Below are positions 51,587-63,289 of a DNA stretch of 64,000 nt, in pieces (the first letter of the stretch is position 1; every line of letters starts with the position of its first letter). Source of the stretch: Paulinella micropora (lineage: Eukaryota; Cercozoa; Imbricatea; Euglyphida); assembly GCA_009731375.1 (NCBI GenBank), contig BJOX01000368.1, forward strand, positions 349,900 to 413,899. Reading direction: 5' to 3'. Made by a program: the position numbers and the translations under genes. Below the pieces are notes generated by a model, which saw only the letters and a list, made by a program, of their open reading frames with translations, was not told where the DNA came from and made no database searches.

Positions 51587-51910
51587 CATACATACACGCA
51601 TTCATACATACATACATACCTTGCCCGTAGACAGCTCCAGGTTAGCATAGGCCATAGGCTCCGCCTGCATGTATGTACGTACGTACGTAAGTACATATGT
51701 GTATATATGTATGTATGTATGTATGAGGTCCAGGTCGGCCTAGGCCATAGGGCTCCGCCTATATGTATGTATGTATGTATGTATGTATGCATGTATGTAT
51801 GTATGTATGCATGTATGTATGTATGTATGCATGCATGCATGTATGTATGAATGTATGAATGTATGTATGTATGTGTGTTTGTGTTTGTAGCCTATGTATG
51901 TATGTATATA

Positions 51911-51946
<36 letters not shown>

Positions 51947-52150
51947 CCGACGCGGTGCTGGCTTCACGCAGGCAAGCAAGTGCAGCATTTCTACAGAACG
52001 TATGTATGGTATGTATGGTTTGTATAGTGTATGGTATGTATAGTATGTATGGTATATATGGTATGTATGTATGTATGCATGTATTTGTGTATGTATGTGT
52101 GTATGTAATTTATGTATGCATGTACAGAGCGCATGCCAACACAACTAGAA
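51400..52150. repeat. (CATA)n microsatellites with short unique islands
   Basis: CATA/TATG tracts separate short islands that could be minus-strand micro-exons. One (about 51666-51620) is bounded by GCAG and GTATGT and reads AEPMAYANLELSTGK. Another (about 51990-51950) reads MLHLLACVKPAPR before a GTACAT donor. A degenerate relative of the first lies at 51760-51723. The chain is too incomplete to call a gene, but the pattern equals the MYND gene at 54.3-55.1 kb. Confidence 0.45.
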
Positions 52151-52164
52151 GTCGTCAAATGAGA

Positions 52165-52174
52165 CCGAGGCGCC

Positions 52175-52219
<45 letters not shown>

Positions 52220-52220
52220 G
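52165..52220. repeat. (GA)n tract
   Basis: About 24 GA units. Unique DNA follows to 52815 with no clear gene; a 35 bp near-repeat around TGTGTAGAGTTTGCTGTG occurs at 52640 and 52680. Confidence 0.9.
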
Positions 52221-52817
52221 TAATAAGGAATTGTGGTGTAAGTTCCCGGGAAATCGCCGAAAATCACCGCGAAGATTTGGCTGCTTGCATCTCCCACCTT
52301 CCTTGCCACTTTGCTGCATAACTACTTCTGTTCCAAAAACGCAACCGGCCCATGTTTGAGCTCAATTTTTCTCTGTCCATAATTTGGATATTATGACTGT
52401 GTATGAGTCAGTCAGTGCAGAAAGACAGGCACAACAGCAGGCAGATGCACTAAGTGTTTGTGTATATGTGTGTATGTGTGCGTGCACAAGACGTACGGGT
52501 TCTGTGTCCAGGCTTGCTGGCGCTTCAGAAGCGCGAGGCGCACATCTTGTGCTGACACAGATGCCAACCTAACTCGCATCCACAGACAGCTTTGTCAACG
52601 AATTTGTTTGCTTGTGAATTATGTTTGTATGTATCCGTTTTGTGTAGAGTTTGCTGTGTTTGGTGCGTTGGCCCTTCTGTGTAGAGTTTGCTGTGGTAGC
52701 TATGTGGACCGTTCTGTGAAGAGTTTGGTGTGGTACGTGTGTTTGTGCTGGCGGCTGCGGGGATCGATGGGCACGTAGTAGACCAGCACCAAGCAGAGCA
52801 AGGGGAAATGCTCAGCC

Positions 52818-52821
52818 TGCA

Positions 52822-52853
<32 letters not shown>

Positions 52854-52856
52854 GGA

Positions 52857-52899
<43 letters not shown>

Positions 52900-53112
52900 T
52901 TAGCACCAAACACAGCGAGGAGAAATGAGCAGCCTGCCAGCATGGCGATATTCAAGATGGTATGCCTATGAGAGAGAGAGAGAGCGGGGGGGGGGGGGGG
53001 GGGGGGGGGGGNNNNNNNNNNAGAGAGAGAGAGAAAGAGAGAGAGATGGAGAGACACACAGAGACACAGAGAGGCACAGGGAAACACAGAGACACAGAGA
53101 GACACAGAGAGA

Positions 53113-53144
<32 letters not shown>

Positions 53145-53210
53145 AGAGAGAAGAGAAAGAGAGAGAGAGAGAGACAGAAAGAGAGAGAGAGAAAGAGAGA
53201 GAGAGAGAAG

Positions 53211-53241
<31 letters not shown>

Positions 53242-53397
53242 GAGAGGGCGGATGAGTCATCGAAAGTTTTGAAAGTTGTTGATACTGTGTGTGAGAGTGT
53301 GTGTAAGAGTGTGTGTAAGAGTGTGTGTGAGAGTGTGTGTGAGAGTGTATGTGAGAGTGTGTGTGAGAGAGTGTGTATGTTTGTGTGTGTGTGTGTG

Positions 53398-53475
<78 letters not shown>
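52818..53475. repeat. (GA)n, poly-G and (GT)n block with gap 53012-53021
   Basis: GA-rich tracts at 52818-52895, 52970-53250 and 53398-53473. A ~26 G run precedes the 10 N gap. (GTGTGA)n lies at 53285-53395. No gene. Confidence 0.95.
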
Positions 53476-53477
<2 letters not shown>

Positions 53478-53798
53478 GCAAGGATAGGGGCGGACGAGTT
53501 GAGGAAAGAGGCAGTGTGAGAGTTGTGTATACTCCTCGTCGCTGCAGGCGGCGGGTGGCGTAGTATATCTGGCCATGCACATACCAGAGGCTTCTTCTAC
53601 TATACCATCTCAAAATCCGGTTTTAGGGTGCGAGAGAGCCACCTCAGGAGGCCAACTTTTGCTGGTCTGGGGTGGCTCTCTCGCAGTCGAAGCCCCAAGC
53701 TCGGGTTAGTGTAGAATGGGATACAGCTAGCCACCGAGCGACCATCAAGATATCTATTTGTCTATCCATCTACCTATCACAGACGATCCTGGCCCTTG

Positions 53799-53799
<1 letters not shown>

Positions 53800-53834
<35 letters not shown>

Positions 53835-54043
53835 GTATGTATATATATATATAATTTATTTATTTACTTGTTATTCATTTATTTATATCTCCATCCCTCC
53901 CTTGCACCCCCCCCCCCCCCCCCCCCCCCCCNNNNNNNNNNNNNNNNNNNNNNNNNNNNNNNNNNNNNNNNNNNNNNNNNNNNNNNNNNNNNNNNNNNNN
54001 NNNNNNNNNNNNNNNNNNNNNNNNNNNNNNNNNNNNNNNNNNN

Positions 54044-54080
<37 letters not shown>
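53800..54080. repeat. (CT)n, (TA)n, poly-C and gap 53932-54043
   Basis: A C24 run borders a 112 N gap, with (TC)n on the far side. 53480-53800 upstream shows no clear gene. Confidence 0.95.
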
Positions 54081-54083
<3 letters not shown>

Positions 54084-54310
54084 GAAGTGGTGCGGTCACA
54101 AGGAGCGCCCACCATTCCCCTCCTGTCCCCTCTCTACCCTTTCTGGACATCACAAATACAAGGAAGGAGCTGGCGGCAACCAACAACCCTTTACTTAAAC
54201 AACCCCCCCCGGGCGCGCGTCATACACTCACAACCTCCTCTCCCCTTCTCTCGCTCTCTCTCCATCTCCTCTATATATATACACATATTTATACGTGTGT
54301 GTGTGTGTGT

Positions 54311-54347
54311 GCTGGCGCGGCGGGCTTGATGGGGTAGAGCATAAAGA

Positions 54348-54394
<47 letters not shown>

Positions 54395-54584
54395 GCGTAC
54401 ACAAGTAGCTGGCGAGGCGGTTGCGCGGAGTCGATTAGGTAGAGCATGAACGGCACGTAGTCCGTCTGCAGCGAAGACAGCTTCAGCGCGAGAGAAGAGG
54501 AGGAGGAGGAGGAGGAGGGGCGGGAGGTGGGGGTGGTGGAAGAGGAGGAAGAAGAGGAAGAGGAGAAGGAGAAGGAAGAAGAAG

Positions 54585-54615
<31 letters not shown>

Positions 54616-54719
54616 TACAGCCGAGCAGGCAGTTTTGTGCACCTTTATATAACATACATAGATATACAGACACACAAGCAAACACAGAAAAAGATAGACA
54701 AACAGACAGACAGATAGAC

Positions 54720-54750
<31 letters not shown>

Positions 54751-54751
54751 C

Positions 54752-54788
<37 letters not shown>

Positions 54789-55110
54789 TATATATATATA
54801 TAGATAGATAAATAGATAGATAGATAGATAGATATGAACCTTCCAGTGCAGGCGCTGATGCTCCTTCGTGCAGTACCTGTAGACATACAGACATCAATAC
54901 ATTTATGCATACATACATACTATGTGCATACATATATGCATACATGCATGCATGCATGCATGCATGAATACATACATACATACATACATACATACATACA
55001 TACGTATAAACATATAGACCAGCTGGATCGGCAGCGTGTGCAGCGCAGCAGTTTCTGGCCGGCGGTTGCGCACCAACCGCACTGGCGAGTCTGCCCCGGC
55101 CCGGCGCTAC
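54311..55110 (-). CDS. MYND zinc-finger gene split by microsatellite introns (partial)
   Basis: Exon A (about 55110-55020) reads CGWCATAGQKLLRCTRCRSS. Exon B is only 37 nt (54876-54840). Splicing GTCTAT...CTACAG (55019-54877) restores W-Y-C-T-K-E-H-Q-R-L-H-W-K, completing a MYND pattern (C-x2-C, C-x2-C, Y-C, E-H, H-W-K). Exon C (about 54465-54403) reads TDYVPFMLYLIDSAQPPRQ before a GTGTAC donor. A possible exon D (about 54349-54311) has a related sequence, LFMLYPIKPAAPA. Introns are (CATA)n, (GATA)n/(GAA)n and (GT)n tracts. MYND fingers bind Pro-rich peptides and occur in SET/SMYD and scaffold proteins. Start and end of the gene are not found. Confidence 0.6.
54709..55015. repeat. (GATA)n and (CATA)n tracts inside MYND-gene introns
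   Basis: GATA units at 54709-54835 and CATA/CATG units at 54900-55012 lie in the introns on either side of the 37 nt exon. GT (54295-54390) and GAA/GGA (54500-54615) tracts fill the next ones. Confidence 0.9.
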
Positions 55111-55364
55111 TTATATACACATACATACAAGTAAGACGGGGGGCGAAGGCAGCGAAAATTTTGCGTTTTTTCGAGTGATTTCCCGCAAACCTACCGCGTT
55201 TGTCCCTTCCCATATTTTTTCCTCCTATAGTAATTTACAATATACATAAGTAGAAGCTAAAATATGAGACGGGAGGCAAAAAGTCAGTTTTGTGTTTGGA
55301 AAATCTCCGCAAACACTGCGAAATTTTTCCGCCTTTCGCCTCATGTGTCTTACTTGTCGGGGAC

Positions 55365-55385
55365 TACTTACTACTACTACTACTA

Positions 55386-55444
<59 letters not shown>

Positions 55445-55445
55445 T

Positions 55446-55479
<34 letters not shown>

Positions 55480-55501
55480 GCTGCTGCTACTGCTGCTGCT
55501 G

Positions 55502-55541
<40 letters not shown>

Positions 55542-55543
55542 TG

Positions 55544-55593
<50 letters not shown>

Positions 55594-55735
55594 ACTCCTC
55601 CTCTTCCTTCTCCTCCTCCTCCTCCAACTACTACTACCACTACTACTAATACTACTACTACCACTACTACTAACACTACCACTACTACTACTACTACTGC
55701 TACTACTACTACTACTACTTCTACTACTTGTTGCT
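55365..55735. repeat. (TAC)n microsatellite
   Basis: TAC units with TGC and TCC patches. The apparent Thr-, Leu- or Ser-rich proteins are repeat products. Confidence 0.95.
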
Positions 55736-55814
55736 AGTGCCTGCTCCAGCGGCAGCGGCAGCCTCCGCCATGAGCTCGTCGGCAAGCGCCTCCATCCTGC
55801 GTACATAAATGACA

Positions 55815-56098
55815 AACATACATACATACATACATGCATACATACATATATTCTACATTACACTACATTACACTACATTACACTACATTACACTATTACA
55901 CTACACTACACTACACTTCGCTACGCTACGCTACACTACACTACATTACATTACATTACATTACACTACATTACATTACATTATATTACATTTATTACAT
56001 TACAATGCATTACAATACATTACAATACATTACATTACATTACATTATTACATTACATAGCATACATGTTGTTGTTGTGTTGTTGTTGTTGTTCAATT
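55815..56098. repeat. CATA, ATTAC pentanucleotide and (GTT)n tracts
   Basis: CATA units to 55850, then about 200 bp of (ATTAC/ACTAC)n, then (TTG)n at 56069-56093, which starts the repeat-family mosaic. Confidence 0.95.
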
Positions 56099-57947
56099 TT
56101 ATTGATAACCCATGATAAGATGGTGTGTGGCTACGGCCAAAAATATAATAACTGCCACTTCAAGACTTTCGTCCTGTCATCCCCAGCCTTCGGGACGCCA
56201 GAGCTTATTCATTGTACTATAGAACTCTAAGGCTCAAAAACAAAATAGAGAAAGAGGGAATAAGCAAGAGAGCATGAACTATGGTAGAACAATAAAAATT
56301 GGGGACAGGAGGAAAGAAAGCGAAGAGAGCAAGCTAGACCAAAAGAACTAGCCAGCGGAACAGCGAAGGAAAATGAAGGAGGAGGATAAACTCGCAATGG
56401 CCAATGGGAAAACAGTCCGAGCAACAAGTTAGATGCTCACGTGAGAAGCTACATACATGAAATGAGGCTAGCAAACACCAGCAGTTAGTCACACACGGCG
56501 GAGGCCGAAAGAAAGAGCTGTCTTGATACCTTCAGAGTTGTTAAATTTAATTAAAGTAATTAAACCAATGGCATGATGGTGCATGTTGTTGTTATTGTTG
56601 TTTTTGTCGTAAATTTAAATTAAAGTAAGAAAACCAATGGCATGATGGTGCATGGCTAACGGCCTGTTGTTGTTGTTGTTGTTGAATTTAATAATAATAA
56701 AATTTAAACAAAGTGATTAAAATGCAAGATGGTGTGCGGCTACGGCCTTCACTTGCCACTTTCATCCCTGGCCGACGGTACGCCAGAGCCTGCTTTGAAC
56801 TATAGTCCTCTAGTGCTCAGAAACAACAAATAAAGAAAGAAGGAAGGGAGCAAAAGAGTGTGCCTTATAGTCGAACAACAAACAAGAGAGGGAGAAGAGG
56901 AAAGTCAGTGAGGGATGCAGACTAGATCCTTCAGAACTAGCCTACCTAGAGGAGGAAGAGGAAGAGAGAAGGGAGATGAGGGGGGAGGAGACACTCGCCG
57001 TGACCATGAGAAAACAGTTCGAGCAACAGGATAGAAGCTCACGCGTGATACTAAGTCTTAGTATGGGGTTCGCAAACACCAGCAATTAGTCACAAGCGCT
57101 GGAGGCCGGAAGAGAGAGCTGTCTAGAAGACCTTCAGAGCCAGAACTAGAGACGCAAGGGAACGTAGCCTAGCATTCGCACAAGTGGTGGACGCCCGCCT
57201 CATGATCATCTCCGGTAACCTGCATTTACCATGGGCCCGACTTGTGGACCTAGGACTATGAGCCTGCGCAAGTGGTTTGGCAAGATAGGGAAAGTCGGGC
57301 CCTATTAACTAGCTCAAAAGAAGGGAAGGCTGCGAGAAAAGGAGCACCCCCTGTTGTTGTTGTTGTTCAATTTAATAATAATAATAAAATTTAAACAAAG
57401 TGATTAAAATGCAAGATGGTGACCATGAGAAAACAGTTCGAGCAACAGGATAGATGCTCACGCGTGATACTAAGTCTTAGTATGGGGTTCGCAAACACCA
57501 GCAATTAGTCACAAGCGCTGGAGGCTGGACATACCATCTTGCGTTTAATCACGGCTGTTTAAATTTTATTATTATCATTATTAAATTCAACAACAACAAC
57601 AACAACATTTATTATTACAATTATTATTATCATTATTATTAATAATTCAACAACAACAACAACAACAACAACAACAGCAACACAGCAACAACAACAACAA
57701 CAACAACAAACAACATCAACAACAAACAACAACAACAGCAGCAGCAGCAGCAGCAGTAACAACAACAACAACAACAACAACTTTCGATTCCTCTTCTCCC
57801 TCCTTTGTTGTTGTTCTAATATAGTGCATGCTCTTCTGCTCTTTTTTCCTCCATCTACATTTTTTTTGTTCCTGAGCTCTAGAGTCCAAAAGTACAACAA
57901 CAACAACAACAAGAACAACAACAAGAAAACAACAAGAACACAACACC

Positions 57948-58011
<64 letters not shown>

Positions 58012-58120
58012 CTGGCAAGTGAAGGCCGTAGCCACACACCATCTTGCATTTTAATCAATTTGTTTAAATTTTACTATTAAATTGAACAACAACAACAACA
58101 ACAACAACAGCAACAACAAG

Positions 58121-58169
<49 letters not shown>

Positions 58170-59017
58170 ACACAAGTGAAGGCCGTAGCCACACGGCGAG
58201 TGTCTCCTCCCCCCTCTTCTCCCTTCTCTCTTCCTCCTCTAGGTAGGCTAGTTCTGAAGGATCTAGTCTGCATCCCTCACTGACTTTCCTCTTCTCCCTC
58301 TCTTGTTTGTTGTTCGACTATAGGGCACACTCTTCTTCGCATTCCTTCTTTCTTCATTTTTTGTTGCCGAGAATTAGAGAACTATAGTTTTAGCAGGCTC
58401 TGGCGTCCCGTCGGTCGGGGATGAAAGTGGCAAGTGAAGGCCGTAGCCAGAGAGCTGTCTAGAAAACCTTCAGAGCCAGAACAAGAGATGCAAAGGAACA
58501 TAGCCTAGCATACGCACAAGTGGTGGACGCCCGCCTCATGATCATCTCCGGTAACCTGCGTTGTTGTTGTTGTTGTTGTTGTTGTTCAATTTAATAATAA
58601 TAATAATAATATATATATATTGATCTGTCATGGCTGAGCCCGAGGGCCATGCGCCTCCATCCCTCGACCCAACAGGGACTACAGTGAGTATGTTGGGGAG
58701 GGAAGAGTGACTCTAACCATCCTGCATAGAAGGCCCCAAAAGGAAGTCCCTACTACCCGCACAGTGTCGGGTACCTTGCAGGAAATCAACTACAAATGAT
58801 TGATCTTCCCCGCGTGAGAGCTCCACGAGACTGGGTAGGTCCCGCATGGAGGTACTCACAGGGGTAGCAGACATTTCATGCGGTCTGCCAGCGCATGAGG
58901 ACGTTTTGTGGTAAGTGTCTGGGACGCCTCGAAACCCGTCACCACCCCTAGATCGCGGAATGTAAATACCCCTTTGATCCCACGTGGTGTATGTCTTATA
59001 AAAAACAACACAACGAC

Positions 59018-59180
59018 ATGGCCTCGGAACCAACACAACAACATAGCCTCGGAACCAACACAACAACATAGCCTCGGAACCCACACAACAACAGAGCCTC
59101 GGAACCAACACAACAACATAGCCTCGGAACCAACACAACAACATAGCCTCGGAGCCAACACAAAGACATAGCCTCGAAAC
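59018..59180. repeat. 25 bp tandem repeat, about 7 copies
   Basis: The unit is AGCCTCGGAACCAACACAAC followed by AACAT. Flanking unique DNA (58625-59010 and 59180-59240) shows no recognisable gene. Confidence 0.9.
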
Positions 59181-59240
59181 CAGTGGGAAGAGGCCCAACC
59201 ACCTCCTCTTCCCGTGGGGTGCCATACTGTGCACCCCTCC

Positions 59241-59279
<39 letters not shown>

Positions 59280-60540
59280 TTAAACGACTTGATTAAAATG
59301 CAAGATGGTGTGTGGCTACGGCCTTCACTTGCCACTTTCACCCCGGCCGACGGACGCCAGAGCCTGCTAAAACTATAGTAATCTAATGCTCGGAAACAAA
59401 AAATAAAGAAAGAAGGAATGAGCAGAAGAGTGTGCCATATAGTCGAACTAATAATAAAATTCAAATAAAGTAATGTTGTTGTTGTTGTTGTTCAATTTAA
59501 TGAAAAAAAAATTAAATAAACTGATTAATGCAAGATGGTGGTGGCTACGGCCTTCACTGTTGTTGTTGTTAAATTTAATTAAAGTAACTAAACCAATGGC
59601 ATGTTGTTGTTGTTGTTGTAAATTTAATTAAAGTAATTAAACCAATGGCATGATGGTGCATGGATAACGGCCTTCAAACCCACTTAAAGACAAGTAATAG
59701 ATGTCTAATCATCCCCGGCCGACTCGGGACGCCAGAGCATGCTCACTGTACTATAGGACTCTAGAGCTCAAAGACAAGAAATAAAGAGAGAGGAAAAAGG
59801 AGCAGAAGAGCATCTATGGTAAAACAAAAACATAAGAGGGAGAAGAGGAAAGACTATGAAGAGAGCAGACAAGCCTCGAGAGAAGGGCAAGTTGTTGTTG
59901 TTGTTGTTGTAAATTTAATTACAGTAATTAAACCAATGGCATGATGGTGCATGGATAACGGCCTTCAAACCCACTTAAAGACAAGTAATAGATGCTGCTG
60001 TTGTTGTTGTTAAATTTAATTAAAGTAATTAAACCAATGGCATGATGGTGCATGGCTAACGGCCTTCAAACCCACTTAAAGACAAGTAATAGATGTCTAA
60101 TCATCCCCGGCCGACTCGGGACGCCAGAGCATGCTGTTGTTGTTGTTGTTGCTGTTGTTGTTGTTGTTGTTGTTCAATTTAATAATAATGAATTTAAACA
60201 AACTGATTAATGCAAGATGGTGTGGCTACGGCCTTCACTCGCCACTTTCATCCCCGGCCGACGGGACGCCAGAGCCTGCTAAAACTATAGGTCTCTAACT
60301 CGGTTGTTGTTGTTGTTTTTGTTGTTGTTAAATTTAATTAAAGTAATTAAACCAATGGCATGATGGTGCATGGCTAACGGCCTTCAAACCCACTTAAAGA
60401 CAAGTAATAGATGTCTAATCATCCCCGGCCGACTCGTTGTTGTTGTTGTTGTTGTTGTTGTTGTAAATTTAATACAGTAATTAAACCAGTGGCATGATGA
60501 TGCATGGATAATGGCCTTAAACCCACTTAAAGACAAGTAG

Positions 60541-60861
60541 ATGTCTAATCATCCCCGGCCGACTCGTACACCCACTGAAGCATTGCCCGCACCACACCCG
60601 GACTATTTGGAAGACCCATCGAGACGCCCCGACATCCCGTGGAGCTCGCTCACCGTTCTACAACGCATGGATGAAAATGACTACAGACGCGCCTACATCC
60701 AGTGGACACGAATGCGGGACTTATTCCAGACGACCCCGCAGGGATTCCCGGCACCACCCGCCCACTGGCCAGAGCATGTCTCACTGTACTATAGGACTCT
60801 TAGAGCTCAAAGACAAGAAATAAAGAAAGAGGAAAGAGCAGAAGAGCATGCACTATGGTAA
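60541..60861 (+). CDS. 106-residue fragment inside the repeat family
   Basis: This unit contains about 210 bp (60565-60775) missing from its neighbours, inserted at CCGGCCGACTCG. The frame reads ALPAPHPDYLEDPSRRPDIP, VLQRMDENDYRRAYIQWTRM and PAPPAHWPEHVSLYYRTLRA, then a Lys/Glu helix and stop. Composition looks like real protein. The last third is encoded by sequence present, often broken, in other units (ACTATAGGACTCTAGAGCTC). It may be the end of the element's own ORF or a captured host piece. If the (AAC)n edge is the 3' end, this ORF is antisense to the element, which is a point against it. Confidence 0.3.
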   Translation: MSNHPRPTRTPTEALPAPHPDYLEDPSRRPDIPWSSLTVLQRMDENDYRRAYIQWTRMRDLFQTTPQGFPAPPAHWPEHVSLYYRTLRAQRQEIKKEERAEEHALW

Positions 60862-61146
60862 AACAACAACATACTCTTATGTTGTTGTTGTTGTTAAAGA
60901 AAATTAAAGTAATTAAACCAATGGCATGATGGTGCATGGCTAACGGCCTTCAAACCCACGTTGTTGTTTGTTGTTGACAACGGTTGCAGAGCAATCTAAT
61001 TAATATTAATCAATATTAACTAAGCCAGTGGCAAGTTGGTGTGTGGCTATCGACTCGTATGTATATCCCCAGATATACGCCACTCACTTCCAGAAAAATG
61101 TAAAAATGTTGTTGTTGATGTTGTTGTTGTTTTTGTTTGTTTCAGA

Positions 61147-61300
61147 GTCTCCAACAGAGAATTGCTCTAGTTGCCTTTTAGGTATTTCTTTTGAGGAAAA
61201 TGTAAACGATAGTCCTGAAAAGGCTTTCGCAGAGCGTGTCTTTATCAACCGCAAAAGAGGACCTGTTTCTTCAGCGAATAGAGAGCAGTTGGCATCGTGA
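61147..61300 (+). CDS. Candidate terminal exon
   Basis: After a T-rich tract and TTTCAG acceptor (61141-61146) the plus strand reads SPTENCSSCLLGISFEENV, DSPEKAFAERVFINRKRG and ends SANREQLAS at a TGA. Polar composition with a Cys pair is protein-like. The preceding exon is not identified. No family recognised. Confidence 0.3.
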
Positions 61301-61615
61301 ATAAGGGCGCATAGCAAAATAATACTGATACCCTGTATAGCTGAATTTCTTGGTTTTCAACGACCTACTCTTCAAAAAGACGGATGTATGCAGTCGATTG
61401 TCTGGCCGCTCAGTAGTTGAGTAGTGATCTGATATCTGTGAAACAGTCTGAATCCGTGCTATAATTGTCAAGAGATTTTTCAGCGAGAGTAGCGACACAA
61501 TTAGTGATCTGTTGACTGGCTGTACCTGTCTGTTGTACTGAGAGCTCTCAGGGTGGACAGACATGACAGGCAGACAAACAAAAAAGCACTTGTACTCACA
61601 AACGCACACTCGTAG
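61300..61615. other. No gene seen
   Basis: Unique AT-rich DNA between the candidate exon and the CTGT repeats. Confidence 0.4.
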
Positions 61616-61619
61616 CACA

Positions 61620-62046
61620 CACCTGTCTTTCTGTCTGTCTGTCTGTCTGCCTGCCTGAGTACTTGCCTGCCTGTCTGCCTGCCTGTCTGTCTGACTGTCT
61701 GTCTGTCTGTTGTGTGTGTGTGTGTGAGTACTTGTGTGTGTTTGTGTGTGTGTGTGTGTGTGTGTCTGTGTCTGTTCTGCCTGAGCCTGCCTTCGTCTGT
61801 CTTTCTGTCTGTCTCTGTCTGTCTGTCGTTCTTCTCTTTTTCTGTTTATATCCACAGTTCTCTCTCTTCTCTCTCTCTCTATCTCTCTCCCTCCCCCCCC
61901 CCCCCCCCCCCCCCTCTCCCCCNNNNNNNNNNCCCCTCTCTGTCTCTCTCTCACTCTCTCAGAAACGTTAAGAAAGGTTTCAATTGAACACTTAGGAGAA
62001 ATAGAAATAAAAAGAACATCATTCGATCTGGCCCCAAACGACCTTT

Positions 62047-62084
<38 letters not shown>

Positions 62085-62095
62085 GATTTCAATGT
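61620..62095. repeat. (CTGT)n, (GT)n, (CT)n, poly-C, gap 61923-61932, (GTT)n
   Basis: CTGT/CTGC units at 61625-61710, GT at 61710-61770, CT and a C22 run before the 10 N gap, and (GTT)n at 62047-62087. Confidence 0.95.
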
Positions 62096-62169
62096 GTTCA
62101 TTCATATAGATTCACTCGCACCGCTTCATTTTGCAAATCTGGCACAACATACAGCCATACATGCAACAT

Positions 62170-63275
62170 AAAAACACACATAATATGTATGTGTGTATCT
62201 ATGTATGTATGTATGTATATGTATGTATGTACGTACGCACACGTGCGTACGTATGCATGTATTTATGTATACACGTATGTAGGTTAGATAGGTTAGATAG
62301 GTTTGGTAGGTTAGGTATGTGTTAGTAGGTTAGGTTTTTTTAAATGTTATGTTTCTGTTTACGTTTATGTGATGCGATGTTATGATATGTTCTTTCATGT
62401 TGTTATGTTGTGTTATGTTGTGTTATGTTGTGTTATGTTCTGTTGTGATGTTAATGTTAATGTTAACGTTATGTTATGCTATGGGGGGGGGTGTGTGCTT
62501 ATGTTATGTTATGTAATGTATGTACTTTGTATGTGTGTATGTATGTAGATACATACACAACATAACATAACATAACACAATGCACATACTAAAATGCATA
62601 TACATACAATATACATACATACAATGTACATACATACCATATACATACATACTTGCATGCATACATGCGTGCATACATGCTATCTATGTATGTATGTATG
62701 TATGTATGTATCTACGTATGTATCTACGTATGTATCTACGTATGTATCTACGTATGTATGTATGTATGTATGTATGTATGCATGTATGCATGTATGTGTG
62801 TACATCGTATGTATGTATGTATGTATGTATCTATGTACGAATGTATGTTGTATGTATGTTTGTAGTGTGTGTGTGTGTGTGTGTGTCATGCATACATGCA
62901 TGCGCATATGCATACATGCATACACCATACATACATACATAACATATAGATAACATACGTACATACATAACATACATAACATACATAGCATACATAACAT
63001 ACATACTTACATACATACATGCATACATGCATACATGCATACATACATACATACATACATACATACATACACACACACTACACACATACACCACATGCAC
63101 ACAGGCACATATACACACACAATGTGCATGAAATATATACGTTTGCATCATATGTATACAGTTCATATATTTATGTATGTATGTATGTTTTGTGTAAGCG
63201 GGCTTGGGCCGTCTAGGTGCTATGTCCAAGAAAAATGGCGACAAAGATGAGGTAATGTGTGTGTGTATTAGCGCG
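62170..63275. repeat. CATA/TATG and GTTAT tracts
   Basis: TATG-type tracts at 62185-62285, GTTAT/GTTGT words at 62370-62520, CATA/TATG at 62580-63080. No gene is seen between them. Confidence 0.9.
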
Positions 63276-63289
63276 TTAACACACTACTG

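Larger units (their letters stand above)
56070..61020. repeat. Mosaic of a retroposed repeat family with (AAC)n/(GTT)n tails
   Basis: At least ten units share one edge: (GTT)n, then TTAAATTTAATTAAAGTAAT or TTCAATTTAATAATAATAAA, then CAATGGCATGATGGTGCATGG or GCAAGATGGTGTGTGGCTACGG, then CCCCGGCCGACTCGGGACGCC. They end at varying points at the other side. Examples start at 56069, 56580, 56662, 57352, 59476, 59560, 59890, 60000, 60135, 60302, 60436 and 60876. 57540-58270 holds units in the opposite orientation, ending in (AAC)n. Constant end plus tail with variable truncation is the mark of LINE/SINE-type retroposition. Confidence 0.75.

Noticed and set aside
51400-52150. Tyr/Met/Val/Cys and Ile/His/Thr/Tyr repeat proteins
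   Set aside because: These are products of (CATA)n/(TATG)n repeats. The same applies at 21.8-22.4 kb and 62.6-63.1 kb.
58713-59464. Cys/Val/Leu-rich minus-strand protein
   Set aside because: Its repeats come from the 25 bp tandem repeat read in three frames (75 bp period).
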